Origin: Streptomyces sp. CT34
GTDB lineage: Bacteria; Actinomycetota; Actinomycetes; Streptomycetales; Streptomycetaceae
Length of the DNA stretch: 64,000 nt
NCBI RefSeq assembly: GCF_000805335.1
Contig: NZ_KN708638.1
Location: forward strand, 5,747,359-5,811,358
Direction: 5' to 3'
Below are positions 8,080-16,619 of the stretch, piece after piece. Below the pieces are notes generated by a model, which had not been told where the DNA came from, did not search any database, and saw only the letters and a list, made by a program, of their open reading frames with translations. Each line of letters begins with the position of its first letter. Positions within the stretch are counted from its first letter, which is position 1. The position numbers were made by a program, and so were the translations under genes.

Positions 8080-9339
8080 TCACAGGGACGGGTAGAGGGG
8101 GTACTTCTCGGCGAGCGCCGTGACCCGGGCCTTGAGGGCGTCGCGGTCGTAGCTGGGCTTGAGGGCCTCGGCGATGATGTCGGCGACCTCGCGGAAGTCA
8201 TCAGCCCGGAAGCCGCGGGTGGCCAGCGCGGGGGTGCCGATGCGCAGGCCGGAGGTGATCATCGGCGGGCGGGGGTCGTTGGGGATGGCGTTGCGGTTGA
8301 CGGTGATGCCGACCTCGTGGAGGCGGTCCTCGGCCTGCTGGCCGTCCAGCTCCGAGTCGCGCAGGTCGACCAGGACGAGGTGGACGTCGGTGCCGCCGGA
8401 CAGGACGGAGACGCCGTACTCCTTGACGTCGTCCTGGACGAGGCGCTCGGCGAGGATCCTGGCGCCTTCGAGGGTGCGCTGCTGGCGCTCCTTGAACTCC
8501 TCGGAGGCGGCGACCTTGAAGGAGACCGCCTTGGCGGCGATCACGTGCTCCAGGGGGCCGCCCTGCTGGCCGGGGAAGACCGCGGAGTTGATCTTCTTGG
8601 CGAGGTCGGCGGTGGAGAGGATGACACCGCCGCGGGGGCCGCCGAGGGTCTTGTGGGTGGTGGTGGTCACCACATGGGCGTGCGGGACGGGGGAGGGGTG
8701 CAGGCCCGCGGCGACGAGGCCGGCGAAGTGGGCCATGTCGACCATGAGGTAGGCACCGACCTCGTCCGCGATCCGGCGGAAGGCGGCGAAGTCGAGCTGG
8801 CGGGGGTAGGCGGACCAGCCGGCGACGATGAGCTTGGGGCGGTGCTCCTTGGCGAGGCGCTCGACCTCGGCCATGTCGACGAGGTTGGTCTTCTCGTCGA
8901 CGTGGTAGGGGACGACGTTGTAGAGCTTGCCGCTGAAGTTGATCTTCATGCCGTGGGTGAGGTGTCCACCGTGGGCGAGGTTGAGGCCCAGGATGGTGTC
9001 GCCCGGCTTGATCAGCGCGAACATCGCGGCGGCGTTGGCCTGTGCGCCGGAGTGCGGCTGCACGTTGGCGGCCTCGGCGCCGAAGAGGGCCTTGATGCGG
9101 TCGATGGCGATCTGCTCGACGACGTCGACGTGCTCGCAGCCGCCGTAGTAGCGGCGGCCGGGGGAGCCCCCGGCGTACTTGTTGGTGAGGACGGAGCCCT
9201 GGGCCTCCATGACGGCGACCGGAGCGAAGTTCTCCGAGGCGATCATTTCGAGGGTGGACTGCTGGCGGTGCAGCTCGGCGTCGACGGCGGCGGCGACGTC
9301 GGGGTCGAGCTCATGGAGAGAGCTGTTGAGAAGCGACAT
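8080..9339 (-). CDS. glyA: Serine hydroxymethyltransferase
   Basis: 419 residues. It interconverts glycine plus 5,10-methylene-tetrahydrofolate and serine plus tetrahydrofolate, in the cytoplasm with pyridoxal phosphate. The cofactor lysine is Lys230 in VVTTTTHKTLGGPRGG. Other landmarks are SENF (36-39), YYGG (64-67) and the Asp-His pair in VDMAHFAG. Length is normal for the bacterial enzyme. ATG at 9339 has AGGAAG upstream. It sits 51 bp after gcvH. In this operon the likely direction is glycine to serine, using methylene-tetrahydrofolate released by the glycine cleavage system. Confidence 0.98.
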   Translation of the reverse strand: MSLLNSSLHELDPDVAAAVDAELHRQQSTLEMIASENFAPVAVMEAQGSVLTNKYAGGSPGRRYYGGCEHVDVVEQIAIDRIKALFGAEAANVQPHSGAQANAAAMFALIKPGDTILGLNLAHGGHLTHGMKINFSGKLYNVVPYHVDEKTNLVDMAEVERLAKEHRPKLIVAGWSAYPRQLDFAAFRRIADEVGAYLMVDMAHFAGLVAAGLHPSPVPHAHVVTTTTHKTLGGPRGGVILSTADLAKKINSAVFPGQQGGPLEHVIAAKAVSFKVAASEEFKERQQRTLEGARILAERLVQDDVKEYGVSVLSGGTDVHLVLVDLRDSELDGQQAEDRLHEVGITVNRNAIPNDPRPPMITSGLRIGTPALATRGFRADDFREVADIIAEALKPSYDRDALKARVTALAEKYPLYPSL

Positions 9340-9390
9340 GAGGTCTTCCTGGAGGATCGGGACGGGTGCGAAGCTCCGGCAGGGGCGGGC

Positions 9391-9768
9391 TCAGCCGGCG
9401 GTGAAGGCGGTGTACTCGTCGGCCGTGAGCAGGTCTTCCGGCTCGCCGGTGACCCTCACCTTGAACAGCCAACCGCCCTCGAACGGGGCGGAGTTCACCA
9501 GCGAGGGGTCGGTGACGACGTCCTCGTTGACCTCCGTGACCTCGCCGTCGACGGGTGAGTAGAGGTCGCTGACCGACTTGGTCGACTCCAGCTCACCGCA
9601 GGTCTCGCCTGCGGTGACCGTGGCGCCGACCTCGGGGAGCTGCACGAAGACGACGTCGCCGAGCGCGTTCGCCGCGTGCTCGGTGATGCCGACCGCCGAG
9701 ACGCCGTCCTCGGCGGCCGACAGCCACTCGTGCTCCTTGCTGTAGCGCAGCTGCTGGGGGTTGTCCAT
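9391..9768 (-). CDS. gcvH: Glycine cleavage system H protein
   Basis: 125 residues. It carries the methylamine group of glycine on a lipoyl arm between GcvP, GcvT and lipoamide dehydrogenase. The lipoylated lysine is Lys64 in GELESTKSVSDLYSPV. The ATG at 9768 has GGAGAA upstream, and MDNPQQLRYSKEHEW is the family's usual beginning; the frame extends further but without a ribosome site. It lies between gcvT and glyA in a minus-strand operon. GcvP and the lipoate enzymes are not in this window. Confidence 0.97.
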   Translation of the reverse strand: MDNPQQLRYSKEHEWLSAAEDGVSAVGITEHAANALGDVVFVQLPEVGATVTAGETCGELESTKSVSDLYSPVDGEVTEVNEDVVTDPSLVNSAPFEGGWLFKVRVTGEPEDLLTADEYTAFTAG

Positions 9769-9919
9769 GGTTCGATTCTCCTGTACGCGGGGGTGTGGTG
9801 GTGACGGGGGTCGCCCCTGGCGAGGCCGGGGCGCGGGTCGTGCCGGGAGACGCGCGGCGGTGGTGCGGCGCCGCCGGGTCCGCGGCCGGTGAACCGTTAC
9901 TGCGGTGGCGGCCCGGCCG

Positions 9920-11047
9920 CTACTTCTGCCGCTTGTAGAAGGGCAGCGCGACGACCTCGTACGGCTCATGGCTTCCACGGATGTCCACCCGGACACCCTC
10001 GGAGCCCGGTGTGGCGTAGCCCGCGTCGACGTACGCGATGGCGATCGGCCTGCCGAGGGTGGGGGAGGGCGCCCCGGAGGTGACCTCGCCGATGACCGTG
10101 CCGTCGGCCGCGACGACCGGGTGTCCGGCGCGCGGCACCCGGCGGCCCTCGGCGATCAGGCCGACCAGCTTGCGCGGCGGTGCGCTCGCGGCCCGTTCGG
10201 CCGCCGCCGCCAGCGCGGCGCGGCCCACGAAGTCCCCGCCGTTGGTGGTCTTCTCGAACTTCACCACCCGACCCAGACCGGCGTCGAACGGCGTGGTGGC
10301 GGAGGTCAGCTCGTGCCCGTACAGCGGCATACCGGCCTCCAGGCGGAGCGTGTCGCGGCAGGACAGCCCGCACGGGACCAGTCCGACGTCCCGGCCCGCC
10401 TCGGTCAGCGCCTCCCACAGCGCGACCGCGTCCGCCGGCCGGACGAACAGCTCGAAGCCGTCCTCGCCGGTGTACCCGGTGCGGGCGATCAGCGCGTCCA
10501 CTCCGGCGACCGTGCCGGGCAGGCCCGCGTAGTACTTCAGCCCGTCCAGGTCGGCGTCGGTCAGCTGCTTGAGGATGCCCGGGGACTCCGGGCCCTGCAC
10601 CGCGATCAGCGCGTAGGCGTCCCGGTCGTCGCGGATCGCGGCGTCGAAGCCGCCGGCCCGCTCGGTCAGCGCGTCCAGCACCACCTGCGCGTTGGCGGCG
10701 TTGGCGACGACCAGGTATTCCTGCTCGGCGAGCCGGTAGACGATCAGGTCGTCGAGGATGCCGCCGTCGGGCGCGCAGATCATGGTGTAGCGGGCGCGCC
10801 CGACGGCGACGCCGCCGATGTTGCCGACCAGTGCGTAGTCGAGGAGGTCGGCGGCCTGCGGGCCGGTGACGGTGATCTCGCCCATGTGGGAGAGGTCGAA
10901 GAGGCCGGCGCGGGTGCGGACCGCGACATGCTCGTCGCGCTCGCTGCTGTAGCGCAGCGGCATGTCCCAGCCGGCGAAGTCGGTCATGGTCGCGCCGAGC
11001 GCGCGATGGGTGGCGTCCAGCGCGGTGCGGCGGGGGGCTTCAGTCAT
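9920..11047 (-). CDS. gcvT: Aminomethyltransferase, glycine cleavage T protein
   Basis: 375 residues. It moves the methylene group from the lipoyl arm of GcvH to tetrahydrofolate and frees ammonia. Family signatures are FAGWDMPLRY near the start, LFDLSHMGEI, YTGEDGFELFV, CRDTLRLEAGMPLYGHEL and VVALPFYKRQK at the end. Start chosen at the ATG at 11047, with GGAG nine bases upstream; an upstream ATG would read through the riboswitch. First gene of gcvT-gcvH-glyA, directly under the glycine riboswitch. Confidence 0.98.
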   Translation of the reverse strand: MTEAPRRTALDATHRALGATMTDFAGWDMPLRYSSERDEHVAVRTRAGLFDLSHMGEITVTGPQAADLLDYALVGNIGGVAVGRARYTMICAPDGGILDDLIVYRLAEQEYLVVANAANAQVVLDALTERAGGFDAAIRDDRDAYALIAVQGPESPGILKQLTDADLDGLKYYAGLPGTVAGVDALIARTGYTGEDGFELFVRPADAVALWEALTEAGRDVGLVPCGLSCRDTLRLEAGMPLYGHELTSATTPFDAGLGRVVKFEKTTNGGDFVGRAALAAAAERAASAPPRKLVGLIAEGRRVPRAGHPVVAADGTVIGEVTSGAPSPTLGRPIAIAYVDAGYATPGSEGVRVDIRGSHEPYEVVALPFYKRQK

Positions 11048-11079
11048 CGTTCCGGGCTCCCGGGCATGGGTGACAAGAC

Positions 11080-11290
11080 GGTCTCCCCATCTGTCATCGG
11101 AACCTGAGAGGTTCACCGGGATCCCGCGAACGGACCCGGTTTGCACCTTGGGTGGAGCCGCCCCGGCAACCGGGCAGCGGCTCGCTTTTCAGATCTGCCT
11201 CGCCCGCGCGGTATAGGGGCCTGAGAGATTCAAGGGAGGACTTGCTCCTTCGGCGCCCCGCCGTGGTGGCCGGGGACTCTCCCGCGCGGG
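11080..11290 (-). promoter_or_regulatory. Tandem glycine riboswitch controlling gcvT
   Basis: On the minus strand, two aptamers follow each other. The first (about 11163-11290) has GGGAGAG, GCCGAAGGAGCAA, then CTCTCAGGCCCC and GGCAGATCTGAAAAGC. The second (about 11081-11160) has CACCCAAGGTGCAAACC, CTCTCAGGTTCCGATGACAG, then GGGGAGACC. These are the conserved cores of the gcvT-type glycine riboswitch, usually an on-switch for the cleavage operon. It ends about 33 bases before the gcvT start, close enough to control ribosome access. Confidence 0.93.
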
Positions 11291-11581
11291 TTCAAGCGGC
11301 CGGTATGGAGTTGGCGGCGCACGGGTGACCAGAGGTGCGCCCGTGGCGGCCACATCATTACACGGGATCGCCGGATAAAGGAGCCCTGGTCGTCGCCCCG
11401 CCCCGGCCGGCCCCGCCGGGGCGGCCACGCGGTTCCGGAAGCCGCCGGGTCCGCGGTGCCTCCGGCGGCGGCCGTCGCCGGAGGCACCCTGCTCCTGTGT
11501 GCGGCTCCGGCTTCGGGCGCACCGGTACCTCCCGCTAGGGTCTTTGGCCAGACAGCGCGCGGTCGGCAATGGGTGGGTGAC

Positions 11582-12424
11582 ATGGACTATCCGGAGAACT
11601 TTCCGGGGAACTTTCCGGCGCCGGGGGACTTCCCGGACCAGGGGATTCCGCAGCTGGCCTGGCCGGCGAACGAGCTCGAAGAGGTGCTGGCCGCGTCGGT
11701 CGGGCATCCGGAGGCGGGCGGCCGGATCGTCGAGGTGCTGGGCCGCAGCCGGGTGTGGGTGCCACTGCCCAAGGGAGGCGGCCCGGACAGCGCGGGGTTC
11801 GGGACGGCCGGCCTCGACGTGCCGACGGTGGAGATCGGCGGGGCCGCGTACGTCCCGGTCTTCAGCTCCGAGCAGGAGTTCATGAGGGTCGTCGGGGCGC
11901 ATATGAGCTTCACCGTCGCGCTCGCCCGGGAGTTCGCCCGCGGGCTGCCGCCGCTGATGGGCATCGCGGTCAACCCCGACGGCACGGTCGGCATCCCGCT
12001 GCCGCCGCCCGCGGTGGCCGAGCTGTGCCGCACCGGGCGTGCGGAGCCGACCGCCGGTCTGCCGAGCGGCGCCCGGGTGCGGCTCTTCGAACCGGACTGG
12101 CAGGACGAGCCGGTGGACTTCCTCGCCGCGGCCGGACTGGAGTTCTCCGGTGCCGGGTTTGTCCTGACTGCCCGGCGTGCCCTGGCGAGTGTCGAGGGCG
12201 ACGCGCCCGCGCTGTTCGTCGGCGTGCAGCTCGACGTGCCCGCCGAGCGGCTGTACGACGGCGGCGCCCGCCAAGAGGTGCTGACGGCCCTGGGACGTGC
12301 GCTCGGTGCGGTGCCGGTGCCCTGGCCCGTCCAGCTCGTCCTGCTCGACATCGCCCAGGGGGATCCGGTCGCCGACTGGATGCTGGAGCGCGTGCGGCCC
12401 TTCTACACCCGGGACCACTCGTAA
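11582..12424 (+). CDS. SseB-family protein (enhanced serine sensitivity type)
   Basis: 280 residues from the ATG at 11582 (a GTG at 11573 is an alternative; no strong ribosome site for either). The body, from NELEEVLAASVGHPEAGGRIVEVLGRSRVWVPLPKG, through PVFSSEQEFMRV and FARGLPPLMGIAVNPDG, is the SseB N-terminal fold, followed by an SseB C-terminal region. SseB was named because its overexpression in E. coli changes serine sensitivity; its biochemistry is not settled. The first 20 residues repeat NFPGNFP. It is transcribed away from the glycine riboswitch, placing a serine-sensitivity gene next to serine-producing and serine-degrading enzymes. The second SseB gene follows 62 bp on. Confidence 0.85.
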   Translation: MDYPENFPGNFPAPGDFPDQGIPQLAWPANELEEVLAASVGHPEAGGRIVEVLGRSRVWVPLPKGGGPDSAGFGTAGLDVPTVEIGGAAYVPVFSSEQEFMRVVGAHMSFTVALAREFARGLPPLMGIAVNPDGTVGIPLPPPAVAELCRTGRAEPTAGLPSGARVRLFEPDWQDEPVDFLAAAGLEFSGAGFVLTARRALASVEGDAPALFVGVQLDVPAERLYDGGARQEVLTALGRALGAVPVPWPVQLVLLDIAQGDPVADWMLERVRPFYTRDHS

Positions 12425-12486
12425 GCTGGTTGGACGACGGGCGGGCGCACCCTCACGTGCCCTGCTGACAGAAGGGACGGGACCAC

Positions 12487-13278
12487 GTGAGCGCGGGTGC
12501 GCATCAGGGGCCGGCGGCGGCCGGCCAGGTCGAGCAGATGCTGCAACAGGTCTCGCCCGGCCGCTACGACGCCTACGAGGCGCTGCTGCACGCGCTCGCC
12601 CGGAGCCAGGTCTGGATGCTCCTCTGGCACGGCCGCGCCGGGATGCCCGACGCCCAGTACGGGAACATGGAGGTCGACGGGCTGGGCTACGCCCCCTGTG
12701 TGACCTCCGCCGCCGAACTGGCCGCCTCCGGCTGGAACCGCGACCACGAGCTGGTCACCGGTACGGAGATCGCCGCCGCCCTCTTCCCCGACCGCTGGGG
12801 GCTGTGGCTGAACCCGCACGCTCCGGGCGGCGGCGTCGGCATCCCCTGGCTCGACCTGCGGCGGATCGCCGGCGGTCTCGACCGGCTGCCCGCCGGGCCG
12901 CTGCGGATCTCCGAACCGGTCATCGACATCCCGCAGTTCTACGCCCTGCTCGCCCAGAACGCCCACCGCACGCCCGCCGTACGGTCGTTGCGCCGGGCCT
13001 GGGTCCAACCCGCCCTCGGTGCCCCGTATCTGGCGATCGGGCTGGATCTGTACGACACCGGCCAGCCGGCGGTGGATTCGGTGCGGTTGATGATCCAGCA
13101 GTCGATGGGCGCCGTTCCGGACGGTCTGCCCGTTTCGACCGTCGCGATGAACGACGAGTACGACCCGGTCGGCATGTGGATGCGGGCCTGCGCGCGCCCC
13201 TTCTTCGACCGCGACGGCGCTACCCGGCCGCCCGCTCCCGGACCGTCCTACGGTTACGGATACCCGCGTCCCTACTGA
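12487..13278 (+). CDS. Second SseB-family protein
   Basis: 263 residues, GTG start with GAAGGGACGGG ahead. It begins with an alpha-helical segment (VEQMLQQVSPGRYDAYEALLHALARSQVWMLLWHG), then PCVTSAAELAASGWNRDHELVTGTEIAAALFPDRWGLWLNPHAPGGGVGIPW, the same layout as its upstream neighbour. The tail is rich in Pro, Gly and Tyr. The two genes look like an old duplication and an operon. Role in serine or glycine handling is inferred from family name and neighbourhood only. Confidence 0.82.
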   Translation: MSAGAHQGPAAAGQVEQMLQQVSPGRYDAYEALLHALARSQVWMLLWHGRAGMPDAQYGNMEVDGLGYAPCVTSAAELAASGWNRDHELVTGTEIAAALFPDRWGLWLNPHAPGGGVGIPWLDLRRIAGGLDRLPAGPLRISEPVIDIPQFYALLAQNAHRTPAVRSLRRAWVQPALGAPYLAIGLDLYDTGQPAVDSVRLMIQQSMGAVPDGLPVSTVAMNDEYDPVGMWMRACARPFFDRDGATRPPAPGPSYGYGYPRPY

Positions 13279-13374
13279 CGCGGGCGGGGCGTTCCGGGAG
13301 CCCCCGCCGGCTGCCGCTCTTCGGCTGAATTTCCCCTGTCCATAAGGGTAGTTGGTGCCTTTTCGGGCGCCCTT

Positions 13375-13393
13375 CGGACCGTGTTTCGGTCCG
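13375..13393 (+). terminator. Hairpin after the sseB pair
   Basis: CGGACCG-TGTTT-CGGTCCG, a 7-bp perfect stem about 100 bp after the second sseB stop. It has no T-tract. The rest of the 436-bp spacer holds a 19-bp duplication and presumably the dpp promoter, which I cannot place with confidence. Confidence 0.5.
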
Positions 13394-13548
13394 GTCGGAC
13401 CGCACTGCTGTTCGCATAGCGGAGGACCGTGGCTCAGATCACGGTTGTGCATCCTTTCCCTGCGGGGGCTGGTGAGTGATCGCCGGTCGGATGAAGACTC
13501 CGGCGGCACAGGGCCTCGGTCCCTTGTGCGAGCGTCGCCTCCGAACGG

Positions 13549-13586
13549 CACCGCAGCACCTCTGATCCACCGCAGCACCTCTGATC
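13549..13586. repeat. Exact 19-bp tandem duplication upstream of the peptide importer
   Basis: CACCGCAGCACCTCTGATC occurs twice head to tail (13549-13567, 13568-13586), about 130 bp before the first permease gene. It is placed where an activator or repressor could bind. Confidence 0.8.
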
Positions 13587-13714
13587 TTCCGTTGGGTGAA
13601 CTCCCCTGACGCCATGACGCATGGGCGGCAGGGGACGTGTCAGTGAGGGAATCCGGGCCGCTACCGCGGCGGGCACCGGCCGGCCACCGCCGGCCGAGAG
13701 GGGGCGAGGGCACC

Positions 13715-14713
13715 GTGACCGCACCGATCGAGACCACCGCGGCAGCCGCCCAGGCGCAGCCGGAAGCGGTGCTGGAGGGCGTGGCGAGCAAGCGGATCGA
13801 GGGGCGCTCGCTCGGCCAGATCGCCTGGCTGCGCTTCCGCCGCGACCGGGTCGCGGTGGCCGGTGCCGTCGTTGTCGTCCTGCTCATCCTGATCGCCGCG
13901 CTCTCCCGTCCCCTCCAGGCGCTTTTCGGACTCGACCCGAACCTGCCGCACCCGGACCTGATCGACCCCAACACCACGCTCCCCAAAGGGGACTTCGGCG
14001 GGATGAGCGGCGACCACCTGCTGGGGGTGGACCCCAAGTTCGGCCGCGATCTGCTCGCCCGGATCCTGGAGGGCTCCTGGGTGTCGCTGCTGGTGGCGTT
14101 CGGCGCGACGCTGCTGTCGGTCGCCATCGGCAGTGTGCTCGGCGTCGTCGCCGGCTTCTACCGCGGCCGGGTGGACGCGTTCATCAGCCGGATGATGGAC
14201 GTCTTCCTCGCCTTCCCGCTGCTGCTGTTCGCCATCGCGATCTCCGCCTCGCTCCAGGGCGGAGCGTTCGGCCTCCAGGGGCTGCCGCTGCACATCTCGG
14301 TACTGATCTTCGTGATCGGCTTCTTCAACTGGCCGTACATGGGCCGGATCGTGCGCGCGCAGACGCTGTCGCTGCGCGAGCGGGAATTCGTCTCGGCCGC
14401 CCGCGGGCTGGGCGCGCGCGGGCCGTTCATCCTCTTCCGGGAACTGCTGCCCAACCTGGTGGGGCCGATCATCGTCTACTCGACGCTGCTGATCCCCTCC
14501 AACATCCTCTTCGAGGCGGCGCTGAGCTTCCTGGGCGTCGGTATCCAGCCGCCCCAGTCCTCCTGGGGCGGCACGCTCACCCAGGCGGTCAAGTACTACG
14601 AGGTCGACCCCCAGTACATGATCGTCCCCGGCCTCGCGATCTTCGTCACCGTGCTCGCCTTCAACCTGCTCGGTGACGGACTGAGGGACGCACTCGACCC
14701 GCGCAGCCGCTGA
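13715..14713 (+). CDS. Peptide ABC transporter permease (DppC/OppC type)
   Basis: 332 residues from the GTG at 13715, preceded by GAGGG; a GTG at 13637 would add 26 residues of poor quality. An N-terminal cytoplasmic segment (1-45, GQIAWLRFRRDRVAVAGAVVVV) leads into the OppC_N helix and five further helices. The inner-membrane coupling loop is REFVSAARGLGARGPFILFRELLPNLVGPIIV. A periplasmic-type loop (PHPDLIDPNT, then GVDPKFGRDLLARI) is typical of OppC/DppC. It forms the channel with the second permease 2 kb downstream. The C-type permease comes first, then the binding protein, the B-type permease and two ATPases. Confidence 0.93.
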   Translation: MTAPIETTAAAAQAQPEAVLEGVASKRIEGRSLGQIAWLRFRRDRVAVAGAVVVVLLILIAALSRPLQALFGLDPNLPHPDLIDPNTTLPKGDFGGMSGDHLLGVDPKFGRDLLARILEGSWVSLLVAFGATLLSVAIGSVLGVVAGFYRGRVDAFISRMMDVFLAFPLLLFAIAISASLQGGAFGLQGLPLHISVLIFVIGFFNWPYMGRIVRAQTLSLREREFVSAARGLGARGPFILFRELLPNLVGPIIVYSTLLIPSNILFEAALSFLGVGIQPPQSSWGGTLTQAVKYYEVDPQYMIVPGLAIFVTVLAFNLLGDGLRDALDPRSR

Positions 14714-14792
14714 CGGCCGCCGGGCGCCCCGAACCGCACCACCGCCGTTTCGTAAGGACGTTTCAGGACGAACGAAGGGGATACCGACCACT

Positions 14793-16541
14793 ATGCGAAG
14801 GTCAGTTCCGGTCGCGGCTGTCGCGGCCCTCACCAGTGCGGGCCTTTTGCTGGCCGGCTGCAGCGGAAAGGGTTCCTCGGACAGCACGGCCGAGGCCAAC
14901 GCCGCCACCAAGAGCGTCGTCAACGCCTCGGACGCGAAGGGGGGCACCCTCACCTACGCGATGAGCGACGCCCCCGAGTCCTTCGACCCGGGCAACACCT
15001 ACTACGCCTTCGTCTACAACTTCAGCCGCCTCTACGCCCGTCCGCTGACCACCTTCAAGCCGGGCCCCGGCACCAAGGGCGAGGAACTGGTCCCGGACCT
15101 CGCCGAGTCGATGGGCAAGCCCGGCGACGGCGGCAGGACCTGGACGTACAAGATCCGCAAGGGCGTCAAGTACGAGGACGGCACGCCGGTCACCTCCCAG
15201 GACGTCAAGTACGCCGTGGAACGCAGCAACTTCGCGCGCGACATCCTCTCGCTGGGCCCGAACTACTTCCAGCAGTTCCTCGTGGACAACGACGGCGGCT
15301 ACAAGGGGCCGTACAAGGACAAGTCCAAGGAGGGGCTCAAGTCCATCGAGACCCCCGACGCGCAGACCATCGTCTTCCACCTCAAGCAGCCGTTCGCCGA
15401 GTTCGACTACCTGGTGAGCGCCCCGCAGACCGCGCCGGTCCCGCAGGCCAGGGACAAGGGCGCGGACTACACCAAGAGCGTGGTCTCCACCGGCGCGTAC
15501 AAGTTCCAGAACTACCAGGAGGGCAAGCAGCTCACCCTGGTCCGCAACCCGAACTGGTCGGCGCAGACCGACCCGCTGCGCAAGCAGCTGCCGGACAAGA
15601 TCGTGCTCAACCTGAAGGTCGCCCAGTCGACCATCGACAAGGACCTCCAGTCCGGCAACACCCTGGTGGACATGGCCGGCCGCGGCGTCGACGGCCAGAC
15701 CCAGGCCCAGCTCCTGACCGATCCGAAGCTGAAGGCCAACACCGACAACGCGCTGGGCCAGCGCCTCGTCTACACGGCGATCAACACCAAGGTGGCGCCG
15801 TTCGACAACGTCGAGTGCCGCAAGGCCGTCGAGTACGCCATCGACAAGAAGGCGGTGCAGACCGCGCTCGGCGGTCCGATCCGCGGTGAGATCGCCTCCA
15901 CGGTCCTGCCGACGGACATCGCCGGCTACCAGAAGTACGACCTGTACCCGCAGAAGTACAGCGGCGACAACCTGGACCTGACCGAGGCCAAGCAGCACTG
16001 GGCCAAGTGCGGTGCGGGCAAGGTCAACACCACGATCCTGGCCCGCAACGACCGCCAGGACGAGGTCGACGCGGCCACCTCGGTCATCGGCTCGCTGAAG
16101 AAGATCGGCATCAACGCCAAGATCCAGTCGTACCCGACCAGCAAGTACTTCTCCGACTACGCGGGCGTCCCGGCGTTCGACAAGTCCAACAACGTCGGCC
16201 TGATCATGATGCAGTGGGGCGCCGACTTCCCCACCGGCTACGGCTACCTCCAGCAGATCCTCAACGGCAAGGCGATCAGCCAGTCCGGCAACAGCAACCT
16301 GTCCCAGCTGGACGACCCGGAGATCAACAACCTGCTCAACAGCGCCATCGCCAACACCGACAAGGGCGCCCGCGAGAAGGCGTACGCCGAGATCGACCGG
16401 AAGGCGATGGAGCAGGCGGCGATCGTCCCGCTGACCTACTTCAAGGTCCTGATGTACCGCTCGCCCAAGGCCACCAACTTGGTGTCCACCTCGGCCTTCA
16501 GCGGTGAGTACGACTACCTCGACATCGGCGTCAAGAAGTAG
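14793..16541 (+). CDS. Peptide-binding lipoprotein of ABC importer (SBP_bac_5)
   Basis: 582 residues. The lipoprotein signal ends LLLAGC with Cys23 as the anchor. The SBP_bac_5 fold follows: GGTLTYAMSDAPESFDPGNTYY at the mature start, ETPDAQTIVFHLKQPFAEFDYLVS, GTGAYKFQNYQEGKQ-like region, and RNDRQDEVDAATSVIGSLKKIGI. It catches oligopeptides or dipeptides outside the membrane and hands them to the permeases. ATG at 14793 has GAAGGGGA upstream. It is followed by a hairpin that could limit expression of the downstream genes relative to the binding protein. Confidence 0.95.
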   Translation: MRRSVPVAAVAALTSAGLLLAGCSGKGSSDSTAEANAATKSVVNASDAKGGTLTYAMSDAPESFDPGNTYYAFVYNFSRLYARPLTTFKPGPGTKGEELVPDLAESMGKPGDGGRTWTYKIRKGVKYEDGTPVTSQDVKYAVERSNFARDILSLGPNYFQQFLVDNDGGYKGPYKDKSKEGLKSIETPDAQTIVFHLKQPFAEFDYLVSAPQTAPVPQARDKGADYTKSVVSTGAYKFQNYQEGKQLTLVRNPNWSAQTDPLRKQLPDKIVLNLKVAQSTIDKDLQSGNTLVDMAGRGVDGQTQAQLLTDPKLKANTDNALGQRLVYTAINTKVAPFDNVECRKAVEYAIDKKAVQTALGGPIRGEIASTVLPTDIAGYQKYDLYPQKYSGDNLDLTEAKQHWAKCGAGKVNTTILARNDRQDEVDAATSVIGSLKKIGINAKIQSYPTSKYFSDYAGVPAFDKSNNVGLIMMQWGADFPTGYGYLQQILNGKAISQSGNSNLSQLDDPEINNLLNSAIANTDKGAREKAYAEIDRKAMEQAAIVPLTYFKVLMYRSPKATNLVSTSAFSGEYDYLDIGVKK

Positions 16542-16573
16542 CAGCCCCGGAAGGCAGGTGAAGGCATTGGTGT

Positions 16574-16601
16574 CCGCGGGCCGGTCGCGCCCGGCCCGCG
16601 G
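16574..16601 (+). promoter_or_regulatory. Intercistronic hairpin in the dpp operon
   Basis: CCGCGGGCCGG-N6-CCGGCCCGCGG, an 11-bp perfect stem between the binding-protein stop and the second permease start. It is placed like the stabilising or attenuating hairpins that let binding proteins be made in excess. Confidence 0.65.
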
Positions 16602-16619
16602 CACCGGCGCCGCATCCCC

